Positions 35,131 through 47,638 of a DNA stretch of 64,000 nt are shown here, piece after piece. The translations under genes were made by a program, and so were the position numbers. Source of the stretch: Ramlibacter sp. PS4R-6 (GTDB lineage: Bacteria > Pseudomonadota > Gammaproteobacteria > Burkholderiales > Burkholderiaceae_C); NCBI RefSeq assembly GCF_037572775.1, contig NZ_JBBHKA010000001.1, positions 1,054,001 through 1,118,000 of the forward strand, read 5' to 3'. Below the pieces are notes generated by a model, which did no database searches, was not told the DNA's origin, and worked only from the letters and a program-made list of their open reading frames with translations. Position 1 is the first letter of the stretch. Every line of letters starts with the position of its first letter.

Positions 35131-36035
35131 CACCAGTTCCCCGAGGCGCCGCCGCCCCCAAAGTCGCCACCGCCGCCGGAGCTGAAGCCGCCCCCGCCCC
35201 CACCGCCGCTCCAGCCGCCGCCACCGCCGCCACCGAAACCGCCGCCACCGATCCACGGCCCGCCGCCACGGCTACCGCGCGTGGGCGACGACAGGAAGCC
35301 GAAGCCGCCCAGCAAGGTGTAGGCGAGCCCGATGAAGGCGGCGACCGCCGCGACGAACATGCTGGACGTCGCGAAGAGCGCCGCCGCGCCGGCGCCGACA
35401 CCCGTGAACATCGCGCCGAGCGGGCGGCCGAAGATCCCGCGCAGGATGCCGCCCACGATAGGAACGCCGACGAAGAGGAAGATGGCGAGGTCGAACCAGT
35501 TGACGTCGAGGAAGCCGGGGATGATGGAGCGTTCGGTGCGCGGCTTGGGCGCGGGCAGGGCCTCGCCGTTGATGCGTGCGATCAGCTGGTCCACGCCGGC
35601 CTGCAGCCCGCCGGCGTAATCGCCGCTGCGGAATTTCGGCACCATGGCCTCGTCGATGATGCGCTTGGCCGCGAGGTCGGGCACCGCGCCCTCGAGCGCC
35701 TTCGCCACCTCGATGCGCACCTTGCGGTCGTTTTTGGCGACGACGACGAGGATGCCGTCGCCCACGCCCTTGCGCCCGATCTTCCAGGCGTTGGCGACGC
35801 GGTTGGCGTAGCTGGCGTCGTCCTCGGGCAGCGTGCTCGCGACGACGAGCACGGCGATCTGCGTGCCCTTGGCCTTCTCGAACGCCGCGAGCTTGTCTTC
35901 CAGCCCCTTGGCCTGGATCGGGTCGAGCGCGCCGGCGGGGTCGTTGACGTGCGCCGCCAGCGGCGGCACCGGCTGCACGTTCTGGGCGAACGCACTGCCG
36001 AGGAAGAAGGCGAGGACCAGCGCGAGAACGCGCAT
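35130..36035 (-). CDS. Exported TPM-domain (YgcG-like) protein with Gly-rich tail
   Basis: 301 residues: signal peptide (cleavage after FAQ), TPM domain (HVNDPAGALDPIQAKGLE, then NAWKIGRKGVGDGILVVVAK), three hydrophobic segments between residues ~175 and 250 and a terminal ~45-residue Gly/Ser-rich stretch. The layout matches YgcG proteins, which anchor in the inner membrane with the TPM domain outside. Start five bases after the lemA stop. Confidence 0.92.
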   Translation of the reverse strand: MRVLALVLAFFLGSAFAQNVQPVPPLAAHVNDPAGALDPIQAKGLEDKLAAFEKAKGTQIAVLVVASTLPEDDASYANRVANAWKIGRKGVGDGILVVVAKNDRKVRIEVAKALEGAVPDLAAKRIIDEAMVPKFRSGDYAGGLQAGVDQLIARINGEALPAPKPRTERSIIPGFLDVNWFDLAIFLFVGVPIVGGILRGIFGRPLGAMFTGVGAGAAALFATSSMFVAAVAAFIGLAYTLLGGFGFLSSPTRGSRGGGPWIGGGGFGGGGGGGWSGGGGGGGFSSGGGGDFGGGGASGNW

Positions 36036-36039
36036 CGCG

Positions 36040-36639
36040 CTACTTCTTGGTGCCGAAGTCCACCTGCGGCGGCTTGCTCACCTGCGCTTCGTTTTCCACG
36101 GTGAAGCTCGCCTTGGGCTCGTAGTGGAAGACCATCGCGGTGAGGTTGGTCGGGAAGCTGCGCGCGAGCACGTTGTACTCCTGCACCGCCTGGATGTACC
36201 GGTTGCGTGCCACGGTGATGCGGTTTTCCGTGCCTTCCAGCTGCACGCGCAGGTCGCGGAAGGACTGGTTGGCCTTCAGGTCGGGGTAGCGCTCGGACAC
36301 GACGAGCAGCCGGCTGAGCGCGCTGGAGAGTTCGCCCTGCGCCTGCTGGAACTTCTTCATCGCCTCGGCGTTGTTCAGCATCTCGGGCGTAACCTGCACC
36401 TGCGTCGCACGCGCGCGCGCCTCGATCACCTTGGTCAGCGTTTCCTGCTCGAAGTTTGCCTCGCCCTTGACCGTGGCCACGAGGTTGGGCACCAGGTCGG
36501 CGCGGCGCTGGTACTGGTTCAGCACCTCGCTCCACGCGGCCTTGGTCTGCTCGTCGAGTTTCTGGAAGTCGTTGTAGCCGCAGCCGGACAGGGACAGGGC
36601 GGCGAAGAAGGAGAGGAGGACCGCAAGCCAGCGCTTCAT
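36040..36639 (-). CDS. lemA: LemA family lipoprotein
   Basis: 199 residues with lipobox LSGC (C20) and the helical LemA domain (QYQRRADLVPNLVATVKG, then EYNVLARSFPTNL near the end). LemA proteins occur with TPM proteins in many bacteria and are envelope proteins of unknown function. Head of a three-gene operon, divergent from the Rossmann-fold gene with 43 bases between. Confidence 0.94.
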   Translation of the reverse strand: MKRWLAVLLSFFAALSLSGCGYNDFQKLDEQTKAAWSEVLNQYQRRADLVPNLVATVKGEANFEQETLTKVIEARARATQVQVTPEMLNNAEAMKKFQQAQGELSSALSRLLVVSERYPDLKANQSFRDLRVQLEGTENRITVARNRYIQAVQEYNVLARSFPTNLTAMVFHYEPKASFTVENEAQVSKPPQVDFGTKK

Positions 36640-36682
36640 ACGTCGTGCCTTTCGGAGGGGATGCGAACGGTAGCATAGATGG

Positions 36683-37402
36683 ATGCGCAGCCCTTCCTTT
36701 CAAGACCGGCTCGTCGTGGCCGGCGCGACGGGGGCGCTGGGCAACGAGGTCCTGCGCCTCGTGGCCGGCCTGCAGCTGTACCGCGACGTCCAGGTGCTGG
36801 CCCGCGAGCCCATCACGGCGGGGCTGCGCGGCGTCGGCACGCACGTCGTCGGCGACGGCCCGCCCGGTGATTGGCCCGTGCTCGCGGCGGACGCGGCCGT
36901 GGTGATGTTCGAGCCGCCGCGCCTGTTCTACCAGCGCGAGCGCGCGCTGTGGACGCCGCAGGCGGGCGAGCTGCTGCCGCTCGCGCGCTGGCTGCGCGCC
37001 GGCGGCGTCACGACGCTCGCGATCGTGCTGCCGCACACGCAGATGCGCTTGCCCGAAGCGCTCAAGCGCGGCCTGGCCGACCTGGATGAGCACGCCATCG
37101 CGATGCTCGCGTTCGACCGCCTGCTCATCGTCCGCTCCGCGCAGGCGCCGCAGGCGGCGGCGCACCGCAACGTCCTGCAGCGCATCGCGCACGGCATGCT
37201 GGCCGTCGGCAAGTACATGGTGCCCAGCAGCGAACAGCCCGTGCGCGCCGTGAAGGTCGCGCAGTTCGTCGCCCACGCGCTGCGGCTCGCGCCGCCCGGC
37301 ATCCACGTCGCCGCCAGCGAGACGGTGTGGCAGGCCGCGCAGGGCGACGTGGGCGCCGCGGTCGCGGCATGGCTGGATGGCAAAATCCCCTCCACCCCCT
37401 GA
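36683..37402 (+). CDS. Rossmann-fold NAD(P)-binding protein
   Basis: 239 residues with the nucleotide-binding loop VVAGATGALGNEVL (residues ~11-24), as in NmrA/HTATIP2-like atypical short-chain dehydrogenases. No catalytic YxxxK is visible, so it may bind the cofactor without catalysing redox. The next gene may begin inside its last codons. Confidence 0.8.
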   Translation: MRSPSFQDRLVVAGATGALGNEVLRLVAGLQLYRDVQVLAREPITAGLRGVGTHVVGDGPPGDWPVLAADAAVVMFEPPRLFYQRERALWTPQAGELLPLARWLRAGGVTTLAIVLPHTQMRLPEALKRGLADLDEHAIAMLAFDRLLIVRSAQAPQAAAHRNVLQRIAHGMLAVGKYMVPSSEQPVRAVKVAQFVAHALRLAPPGIHVAASETVWQAAQGDVGAAVAAWLDGKIPSTP

Positions 37403-37409
37403 CCCGACC

Positions 37410-37862
37410 ATGCCCCGCAAGAGCAAGCTGCAGGCCGCGAACCTCGACGGCGACGCCGACGAGATCGAAGCGGCGTTCTACGACGCGTTGCAAAGCGGCG
37501 ACATCGACAAGCTCATGGCCTGCTGGGCCGACGAGGACGAGATCATCTGCATCCACCCGGGCGGCCCCCGCGTCGTCGGGCCGGTCGCCATCCGCGCCAC
37601 CTTCGAGGCCATGTTCGCCAATGGCAGCATCCGCGCCTGGCCGCAGCAGCTGCGCAAGACCCAGGGCATGGCCAGCGCCGTGCACAACGTGCTCGAGAAG
37701 GTCGAGGTGCTCGGCCCCGACGGCCCCGCGCAGGCGTGGGTGATCGCCACCAACGTCTACCACAAGACCGCGCAGGGCTGGCGGCTGGTCGCGCACCACG
37801 CGAGCCCCGGCACCGCCAGCGAGATCCAGGAAGTCTCGGGCTCGCCGCAAGTGCTGCATTGA
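37410..37862 (+). CDS. NTF2-like (SnoaL/DUF4440) protein
   Basis: 150 residues from the ATG at 37410 (MPRKSKLQAANLDGDADEIE). NTF2-like cone fold: helix AAFYDALQSGDIDKLMACWA, the ICIHPGGPRVVGPVAIRA strand-loop and a C-terminal HHASPGTASEIQEV. An in-frame ATG at 37377 would overlap the previous gene; the family start favours 37410. Its stop shares a base with the next ATG (TGATG). Function unknown. Confidence 0.85.
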   Translation: MPRKSKLQAANLDGDADEIEAAFYDALQSGDIDKLMACWADEDEIICIHPGGPRVVGPVAIRATFEAMFANGSIRAWPQQLRKTQGMASAVHNVLEKVEVLGPDGPAQAWVIATNVYHKTAQGWRLVAHHASPGTASEIQEVSGSPQVLH

Positions 37863-38833
37863 TGCGCGACTACCGCGCGCCGTGGTGGCTGCCGGGCGGC
37901 AACCTGCAGACGATCTGGCCGGCCCTGTACGCCAAGCGCGTCTTCGGCTCGCATCCGCACTACCGGCGTGAACGCTGGAGCACGCCCGACGGCGATTTCG
38001 TCGACGTCGACTGGCTCGACTCACCGCCGCGCAGCGACACGCTGCTCGTGATGTTCCACGGCCTGGAGGGCTCCTCGCGCAGCCACTACGCCGAGGCCTT
38101 CGCGGATTTCTGCGCCGAGCGCGGCATCGCCTTCGCCATCCCGCACTTCCGCGGCTGCAGCGGCGAGCTGAACCTCGCGCCGCGCGCGTACCACTCGGGC
38201 GACTTCGAGGAGGTCGGCTGGATGCTGGCGCGTTTTCGCGAGCACCACGCCGGGCCCATCGTCGCGGTGGGCATCTCGCTCGGCGGCAACGCCCTCATGC
38301 GCTGGGCGGCCGAAGCGGGCGAGGGCGCTTCGCGGTACACGCAGGCGGTGGCGTCGGTGTGCTCGCCGATCGACCTCGCCGCCGGTTCGGTCGCCATCGG
38401 GCAAGGCTTCAACCGCCTCGTGTACACCACGATGTTCCTGCGCACGATGAAGCCCAAGGCGCTGGAGAAGCTGGGGCAGCACCCGGGGCTGTTCGACCGC
38501 GAGCGGCTCGCGGCGGCGCGCACCCTCTACGAATTCGACGACGTCTTCACCGCGCCGCTGCACGGCTTCACCACAGCCGACGACTACTACGCCCGCGCGT
38601 CGGCCAAGCCGCAGCTGCGCCGCATCCGCATCCCGGCGCTGGTGCTCAACGCGCGCAACGATCCGTTCGTGCCTGCGGCCTGCCTGCCGGGTGACGGCGA
38701 GGTCGGGGCTTGCGTGACGCTGTGGCAGCCCGCGCACGGCGGGCACGTGGGTTTCCCGGATGGACACCTGCCCGGGCACGTGCGGCGCATGCCCGACGAA
38801 GTGGGCAGCTGGCTGCTCTCGCATTCGACCTGA
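37862..38833 (+). CDS. YheT-like alpha/beta hydrolase
   Basis: 323 residues starting at the ATG coupled to the preceding stop. Nucleophile S139 in VAVGISLGGNAL, acid in NARNDPFVP and base in HGGHVGF form a complete triad. Family start MRDYRAPWWLPGGNLQTIWP and FHGLEGSSRSHYA (oxyanion) are typical of YheT/EMB8 esterases. Substrate unknown. Confidence 0.93.
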   Translation: MRDYRAPWWLPGGNLQTIWPALYAKRVFGSHPHYRRERWSTPDGDFVDVDWLDSPPRSDTLLVMFHGLEGSSRSHYAEAFADFCAERGIAFAIPHFRGCSGELNLAPRAYHSGDFEEVGWMLARFREHHAGPIVAVGISLGGNALMRWAAEAGEGASRYTQAVASVCSPIDLAAGSVAIGQGFNRLVYTTMFLRTMKPKALEKLGQHPGLFDRERLAAARTLYEFDDVFTAPLHGFTTADDYYARASAKPQLRRIRIPALVLNARNDPFVPAACLPGDGEVGACVTLWQPAHGGHVGFPDGHLPGHVRRMPDEVGSWLLSHST

Positions 38834-38874
38834 ACGCGTATCATGGCCTCTCGACGAGAGGAGGGGGCACTCCC

Positions 38875-39690
38875 ATGCGCACACGGATCTTCGGCTGGCT
38901 GCTGGCCGCCCTGCTGGGCCTCGTCTCGACCGTCCACGCGCAAGTCCCCACCGAGCGCGAGCTCGCGAGCCTGTTCCGCGCGCTGATCGAGGACCGCTAT
39001 GCCACCGATGCGCAACTGGACGCGGTGCTGCTGCAGCGCGCGCCGTGGAGCGCCGAGCAGCTGGCCATCCGCCGCCCGATGCTGCGCGCCGTGATGCGGC
39101 ACGAAGCGATGCCGGCCTACATGGCGGCCATCATGCTGCCCATGCTCAAGGCCGACCCGAAGGCCGACTTCCGCCGCCTCGGCGCCGAGGCGATGATGAT
39201 GCTCCAGTCCAAGGGGGTCGCGCGCCTGCCCGAGCAGCGGCAGGCCGAGCTGGTGGAGCACATCATCGCGGTGGCGCGCAGCGCGGGCGCCAAGCAGTGC
39301 ACGGCGGTGCTGCGCGGCAAGGTGGCCCCGCGCGAGATCGACGACATGGAGCTGGCCTACCTGGTGAAGGCGCCGCTCGCCACGCTCGAAGCGGTCACGC
39401 GCCTGTACCAGGAAGCCGCCGAGGCGGAGCTCTCGCGCTTTCCCGACGTGCGCCGCATCGACGCCGGGCAGGCCGGCATGGCGGCGAAGGTCTACGCCCT
39501 GACGATCCGTGAGCGCGTGCGCTCGAAGTTCACGCCGGCGCAACTGCGCGAGCTGAACTCCGGGGAGCTCGAGGACGTGCCTGCCACCGACGTGTGCGAC
39601 ATGCTCACCGAGGCGATCTCGGCCATGCTCGACATGCCCGAGCCGTACCGCGCGTGGCAGCTCGTGCGCTTCGCGCAGGGCCTGCAGTAG
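38875..39690 (+). CDS. Secreted protein of unknown function
   Basis: 271 residues with a clear signal peptide (cleavage near VHA-QV) and an all-alpha body with many Met/Ala/Arg residues; two cysteines (in AKQCTAV and TDVCDML). GAGGAGGGGG precedes the ATG. I recognise no family. It lies downstream of the YheT hydrolase and ends ten bases from the opposing mrdA. Confidence 0.75.
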   Translation: MRTRIFGWLLAALLGLVSTVHAQVPTERELASLFRALIEDRYATDAQLDAVLLQRAPWSAEQLAIRRPMLRAVMRHEAMPAYMAAIMLPMLKADPKADFRRLGAEAMMMLQSKGVARLPEQRQAELVEHIIAVARSAGAKQCTAVLRGKVAPREIDDMELAYLVKAPLATLEAVTRLYQEAAEAELSRFPDVRRIDAGQAGMAAKVYALTIRERVRSKFTPAQLRELNSGELEDVPATDVCDMLTEAISAMLDMPEPYRAWQLVRFAQGLQ

Positions 39691-39700
39691 GCGCGCGGCC

Positions 39701-41716
39701 TCAGGGCGACGACGGGGCCGAAGCGGCGCCCACGCTCGCGGCGGCGGACGTGGTGCCCTGCGTCGGGGGCCACGCGAATTCGGCGGCGGCGCGCGGCTTG
39801 CCCACCGGCGTGGTGGCCTGGCCCTTCTTGACCAGCGCGATGTCTTCCTCGCCCGGGTACTGGCCCATCAGGTAGTAGTCGAAGGCGCGGCGCGCGATGG
39901 GCGCGGCGTTCTGCGCGCCGAAGCCGGCGTTCTCCACGATCATCGCGATGGCGATCTTCGGGTCCTCGGCCGGCGCGTAGGCGATGTACAGCGCGTGGTC
40001 GCGGTGACGCTCCTCCATCTGCGAGGCGTTGTACTTGGCGCCCTGCGCGATCGTCACCACCTGCGCGGTGCCGGTCTTGCCGCCGCTGGTGTAGCCCGCG
40101 CCCTGGAAGGCGCGCGCCGACGTGCCTTCGATGTTCACGCCCACCAGCGCCTTCTTGATGGTCTCGATGTTCTCGGCCTTCGCGATGCGCTCGCCCATCG
40201 CCTGGTGCACGGCCGAGTGCAGCTGCTGCTTGGTCACGACGTCGACCACCTTCTGCACCAGGTGCGGCTTCATCTTGACGCCGTCGTTGGCGATGGTGGC
40301 CATGGCCGAGGCCATCTGCAGGATGGTGAAGTTGTTGTAGCCCTGGCCGATGCCCAGCGAGATGGTCTCGCCGGCGAACCACTTCTGGTTGGCGGGATTC
40401 TTCGCGTACGCCGCGCGCTTCCAGCGCGTGGAGGGGAGCAGGCCCTTGGATTCGCCCTGGATGTCGATGCCGGTGATGTCGCCGAAGCCGAACTTGTGCA
40501 TCTGCTCGTACATCAGGTCCACGCCCATGTCGTTGGCCAGGATGTAGTAGTAGGTGTCGCACGACTGCACGATGGACTTGTACATGTCCACCGAGCCGTG
40601 GCCGCCTTCCTTGTCGTCGCGGAACTTGTGGCCGCCGAACCAGAAGTAGCCCGGGTCGGAGATCGCCTGCTGCGGGTTGCGCTTGCCGGTCTCCAGCGCC
40701 GCCAGCGCCATGTAAGGCTTGTAGGTCGAGCCCGGCGGGTAGGTGCCGCGCAGCGCGCGATTGAGCAGCGGCTTGTCGATCGATTCGTTCAGCGCCGTCC
40801 AGTTCTCGGTGTCGATGCCGTCGACGAAGAGGTTGGGGTCGAAGGTGGGCTTGCTCACGAAGGCGAGGATCTCGCCGGTCTTCGGGTCCAGCGCGACGAA
40901 GGCGCCGCGGCGGTCGCCGTACAGGTCTTCCACCAGGCGCTGCAGCTTGATGTCCACCGACAGCGTCACCGTGCTGCCCGGCGTCGCGGCATGGCTGCGC
41001 AGCTTGCGGATGGCGCGGCCGCCGGCGGAGGTCTCCACGTGCTCGACGCCCGTCAGCCCGTGCAGCTGCTCCTCGTAGCTTTGCTCGATGCCCAGCTTGC
41101 CGATGTACTCCGTGCCGCGGTAGTTGGCCTGCTGTGCCTCGGGCCATTCCTCCATCGCGCCCTTCTCGGCCTGGTTCACGCGGCCGATGTAGCCGATCAG
41201 GTGGCTCGCGAGTTCGCCCCACGGGTAGTTGCGGAACAGGCGCGCCTTGATCTCCACGCCCGGGAAGCGCCAGCTGTTCGCGGCGAAGCGCGCCACTTCC
41301 TCGTCGGTGAGCTTGGTGCGGATCGGCAGCGACTCGACCGTCTTGTTCTCTTCCAGCAGCTTCTTGAAGCGGCGCTTGTCGCGCGGCTGCACGTCGATCA
41401 CCTTGGCCAGTTCGTCGATCACCTTGTCCAGCGGGATGCGGATGCGCTGCGGCTGGATCTCCAGCGTGTAGGCCGAGTAGTTGGTCGCCAGGATGATGCC
41501 GTTGCGGTCGGTGATCAGCCCGCGGTTGGGAACGATCGGCACGACGGCCGTGCGGTTCGCCTCCGCCGCTTCGAGCAGCTCGCCGTGGCGCCAGATCTGC
41601 AGCCACGCCAGGCGCACGCCCAGCAGCGTGAAGCACAGGACCACGACGAGGCTCGCCGCGAACACGCGCAGCCGGAACTTCGACAGGTCGGCTTCGACGT
41701 TTCTGAGCTCGGTCAT
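39701..41716 (-). CDS. mrdA: Penicillin-binding protein 2
   Basis: Transpeptidase of the rod-shape elongasome. 671 residues: one membrane helix (about 19-39), the dimerisation domain and the transpeptidase with catalytic S330 in GSTYK, SXN-type motif SCD and KTG at 547-549 (GGKTGTAQ). The C-terminus has an Ala/Ser/Pro tail. It starts seven bases after mreD. The partner SEDS polymerase gene rodA, usually next, is not downstream here. Confidence 0.97.
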   Translation of the reverse strand: MTELRNVEADLSKFRLRVFAASLVVVLCFTLLGVRLAWLQIWRHGELLEAAEANRTAVVPIVPNRGLITDRNGIILATNYSAYTLEIQPQRIRIPLDKVIDELAKVIDVQPRDKRRFKKLLEENKTVESLPIRTKLTDEEVARFAANSWRFPGVEIKARLFRNYPWGELASHLIGYIGRVNQAEKGAMEEWPEAQQANYRGTEYIGKLGIEQSYEEQLHGLTGVEHVETSAGGRAIRKLRSHAATPGSTVTLSVDIKLQRLVEDLYGDRRGAFVALDPKTGEILAFVSKPTFDPNLFVDGIDTENWTALNESIDKPLLNRALRGTYPPGSTYKPYMALAALETGKRNPQQAISDPGYFWFGGHKFRDDKEGGHGSVDMYKSIVQSCDTYYYILANDMGVDLMYEQMHKFGFGDITGIDIQGESKGLLPSTRWKRAAYAKNPANQKWFAGETISLGIGQGYNNFTILQMASAMATIANDGVKMKPHLVQKVVDVVTKQQLHSAVHQAMGERIAKAENIETIKKALVGVNIEGTSARAFQGAGYTSGGKTGTAQVVTIAQGAKYNASQMEERHRDHALYIAYAPAEDPKIAIAMIVENAGFGAQNAAPIARRAFDYYLMGQYPGEEDIALVKKGQATTPVGKPRAAAEFAWPPTQGTTSAAASVGAASAPSSP

Positions 41717-41723
41717 GGCACGG

Positions 41724-42242
41724 CTACAGCGGGCGGTTCTCGTCGGGGTCCGGCGCGCGGCGCTGCGGCGCCAGCAGCATCACGCTGGCCACCGGCCACA
41801 GCATCGCTTCGAGGAAGGGCGCGAGCACGATGGCCCAGCCGGGGAACATGCCGCCGGCGATGAGGCGGATGGTGAGCTCGATGGCGTGCGCGGCCGCGAA
41901 CAGCGGGAACACCTGCACGGCCTGCGACGGCACCGTGAACCACAGCAGGCGGCGGTGGATGGTGATCGCGAAGAACGACAGCGCGGTGTAGGCGAGCGCG
42001 TGCTGCCCGAGCAGCGCCGACTGGTGCACGTCCATCGCCAGGCCGAACATGAAGGCGGCGCCGACGCCCACGCGCAGCGGCTGGTGCACGGCCCAGAACA
42101 CGACCACCAGCGCGAGGAAGTCCGGCATCCACGGCGTGCGGCCGATGGGCAGCATGTTCAGCATGAGCGCGGCCAGCAGCGAGCCCCAGATGAACAGGGG
42201 GTTGGCCGGCAGCAGCAGCGGCTGGCCCGGGCGCATGATCAT
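41724..42242 (-). CDS. mreD: Rod shape-determining protein MreD
   Basis: Small polytopic membrane protein of the elongasome, 172 residues and about five hydrophobic segments, with PDFLALVVVFWAVHQPLRVG. The ATG at 42242 (MIMRPGQPLLLP) overlaps the mreC stop by four bases; a second ATG two codons on is less likely. Confidence 0.94.
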   Translation of the reverse strand: MIMRPGQPLLLPANPLFIWGSLLAALMLNMLPIGRTPWMPDFLALVVVFWAVHQPLRVGVGAAFMFGLAMDVHQSALLGQHALAYTALSFFAITIHRRLLWFTVPSQAVQVFPLFAAAHAIELTIRLIAGGMFPGWAIVLAPFLEAMLWPVASVMLLAPQRRAPDPDENRPL

Positions 42243-43216
42243 GGCGCGGGCCCTTTCTCTTTCGCGTCCTTGGCCGGGCCGCCGCGCAGGCCGGGCGGCC
42301 CTTTTTCCTTCCTCGGCGCGAGCTGGGGCGTGTCGTCGGCGGGCGGGCGCACCGGCAGCTGCTGGCTGGGGTTCGCCAGCACCATCACGTGCCGCGCGCC
42401 GTCCACCAGCGCCTGTGGCACGCACGTGATCTGCGCGAAGCCCGAATCGGCGCGGCGCTCGACCTTCGCGACCTTCGCCACCGGCAGGCCCGGCGGGTAC
42501 ACGCCGTCGACGCCGCTGGTGGTGAGCAGGTCGCCCGGCTGCACGTCGGCGTTGCCGGCCATGAAGCGCAGCTCCAACTGGCCGGTGCTGGAGGTCGGGT
42601 CGCCGAACGCGACGCTGCGCGCGCCGGTGCGGGCGTTGAGAACCGGGATCGCATGGTCGCGGTCGGTGACCAGCGTGACCTCGGACACCAGCGGCATCAC
42701 GCGCGTGACCTGGCCGAGCACGCCGGATTCGTCGATCACCGGCGCGCCGGCCTCCACGCCCTGCGCGTAGCCCTTGTCGATGATGACCTTGCGCGTGTAG
42801 GGATCGGCGGCGTCGTACAGCACCTCGGCCGGCACCGAGCCGACGGTGACGCGCTCGCGCAGCGCCAGCAGCTTGCGCAGGCGGTCGTTCTCGATCAGCA
42901 GCTGCTCGACCTGGTTGGCGCGCAGCGATTGCTGGGCGAGCTTGACGCGCGCCTGCTCTTCATTGGCCTGGGCGCTGGCGCGCGACTCGAAGTACTCGGC
43001 GGTCCAGCGCGCCGCCAGCACGGGGCGCAGGGCCAGCCATTGCAAGGGGTAGAGCACCGTGGCCACGCCGGCGCGCAGCGGCTGCGACAGCTTGAACCGC
43101 GTGTCGGCCACCATCAGGAACAGGGCGATGGCCGAGAACACCATCAGCTTGGACAGCGCCGACGGTCCCTGCTTGAAGAAGGGCGGCGGGGTCCGGTCGA
43201 GGGTGCCCAGTGGCAT
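42239..43216 (-). CDS. mreC: Rod shape-determining protein MreC
   Basis: Scaffold of the elongasome linking MreB to PBP2. 325 residues: one membrane helix (~25-45), a coiled coil (QANEEQARVKLAQQSLRANQ) and a beta-domain containing GVLGQVTRVMP and NARTGARSV. The end has a Pro/Lys-rich tail. It lies 46 bases after mreB. Confidence 0.96.
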   Translation of the reverse strand: MPLGTLDRTPPPFFKQGPSALSKLMVFSAIALFLMVADTRFKLSQPLRAGVATVLYPLQWLALRPVLAARWTAEYFESRASAQANEEQARVKLAQQSLRANQVEQLLIENDRLRKLLALRERVTVGSVPAEVLYDAADPYTRKVIIDKGYAQGVEAGAPVIDESGVLGQVTRVMPLVSEVTLVTDRDHAIPVLNARTGARSVAFGDPTSSTGQLELRFMAGNADVQPGDLLTTSGVDGVYPPGLPVAKVAKVERRADSGFAQITCVPQALVDGARHVMVLANPSQQLPVRPPADDTPQLAPRKEKGPPGLRGGPAKDAKEKGPAP

Positions 43217-43262
43217 GGTGGAAGGGGCTGCGAACTGCTGCAGGCCCTATTGTGGGCGCTCG

Positions 43263-44423
<1,161 letters not shown>

Positions 44424-44430
44424 TTACACC

Positions 44431-44726
44431 ATGGCGCTGAGCCCCCAAGACATCGCCCGCATCGCCCACCTCGCGCGCCTGGAACTCAAGCCCGAAGAGG
44501 CTGCGCTCATGCAGTCGCAGATCAACGGCTTCTTCGACATCGTCGAGAAGATGAAGGCCGTCGACACCGCCGGCGTCGAGCCGCTGCCGCACCCCGTCGC
44601 CACCGTGCAGGACGTGCAGTTGCGCCTGCGCGAGGACGTGGCCAGCGAGGGCAACCAGCGCGAGGGCAACCAGCGCAGCGCGCCGGCCGTGGAGCGCGGG
44701 CTGTTCCTGGTGCCGAAGGTGATCGA

Positions 44727-44730
<4 letters not shown>
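44431..44730 (+). CDS. gatC: Aspartyl/glutamyl-tRNA amidotransferase subunit C
   Basis: Small subunit that bridges GatA and GatB. 99 residues with the family string [17 protein letters not shown] and a middle [15 protein letters not shown]. It overlaps gatA by four bases (ATGA). Confidence 0.97.
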
Positions 44731-46189
<1,459 letters not shown>

Positions 46190-46193
<4 letters not shown>

Positions 46194-47635
46194 ACGCGCC
46201 CCTGGTCCGCGGCTGGGAAGTCGTGATCGGCTTCGAGACACATGCGCAGCTGTCGACGCAGTCGAAGATCTTCTCGCGCGCGCCCACGGCGTTCGGCGCC
46301 GAGCCCAACACGCAGACGGCGCCGGTGGACGTCGCGCTGCCCGGCACGCTGCCGGTGATGAACAAGGGCGCGGTGGAACGCGCCATCGCCTTCGGCCTCG
46401 CCGTCAACGCGAAGATCGCACCGCGCTCCATCTTCGCGCGCAAGAACTATTTCTATCCGGACCTGCCCAAGGGCTACCAGATCTCGCAGTACGAGATTCC
46501 CGTCGTGCAAGGCGGCGTGGTCGAGTTCTTCCTCGGCGACGAGAAGAAGTCCGTGCGCCTGGTGCGCGCGCACCTCGAGGAAGACGCCGGCAAGTCGCTG
46601 CACGAGGACTTCGCCGGCCAGTCGGGCATCGACCTGAACCGCGCCGGCACGCCGCTGCTGGAGATCGTGACCGAGCCCGACATGCGCTCGTCCGCCGAAG
46701 CGGTGGCGTACGCAAAGGAACTGCACAAGATCGTCACCTGGATCGGCATCTGCGACGGCAACATGCAGGAAGGCAGCTTCCGCTGCGACGCCAACGTGTC
46801 CGTGCGCAAGCCCGGCCAGCCCTTCGGCACGCGGCGCGAGATCAAGAACCTGAACAGCTTCAAGTTCATGCAGCAGGCCATCGATTTCGAGGTGCGCTGG
46901 CAGATCGAGCAGCTGGAAGACGGCCACGCCATCGAGCAGGCGACGGTGCTGTTCGACCCCGACACGGGCGAGACGCGCGCGATGCGCACCAAGGAAGACG
47001 CGGCCGACTACCGCTACTTCCCCGACCCGGACCTGCCGCCGCTGGTGGTGGCGAACGAGTGGGTCGAGCGCGTGAAGTCGCAGATGGCCGAACTGCCGCG
47101 CACGATGGCGGCGCGCTTCGTCGCCGAGTACGGCCTGCCCGAGTACGACGCGACGACGCTCACTTCGTCGAAGGCCATGGCCGCGTATTTCGAGGAAGCG
47201 GCGAAGCTGTCGAAGCAGCCGAAGATCGCCAGCAACTGGGTGATGGGCGAGGTCTCGCGCAAGCTCAATGCGGAAGACCGGGCCATTGAGTCCGGCCCGG
47301 TGGGCGCCGCGACGCTGGCCCTGCTCATCGGCCGGATTTCGGACGGCACGATCTCCAACAATGCCGCCCGGCAGGTGTTCGAGGCGCTGTGGTCGGGCGA
47401 GGGCAATGACGTCGACGCCGTCATCGAAGCCAAGGGCCTCAAGCAGATGAACGACTCCGGCGCGCTGGAGAAGATCGTCGAGGAAGTGGTCGCCGCCAAC
47501 GCCGACAACGTCGCGCAGTACAAGGCGGGCAAGGACAAGGCCTTCAACGCGCTGGTGGGCCAGGTGATGAAGGCCAGCAAGGGCAAGGCCAACCCGCAGC
47601 AGGTCAACGAGCTGCTGAAGCGCAAACTCGGGTAA
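46190..47635 (+). CDS. gatB: Aspartyl/glutamyl-tRNA amidotransferase subunit B
   Basis: Kinase/transferase subunit that activates the tRNA-linked carboxylate. 481 residues from the ATG at 46190, with [31 protein letters not shown] and the YqeY-like C-terminal tail domain. Presence of GatCAB implies the indirect route to Gln-tRNA and/or Asn-tRNA. Followed four bases later by a REP-like repeat. Confidence 0.98.
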
Positions 47636-47638
47636 GCC

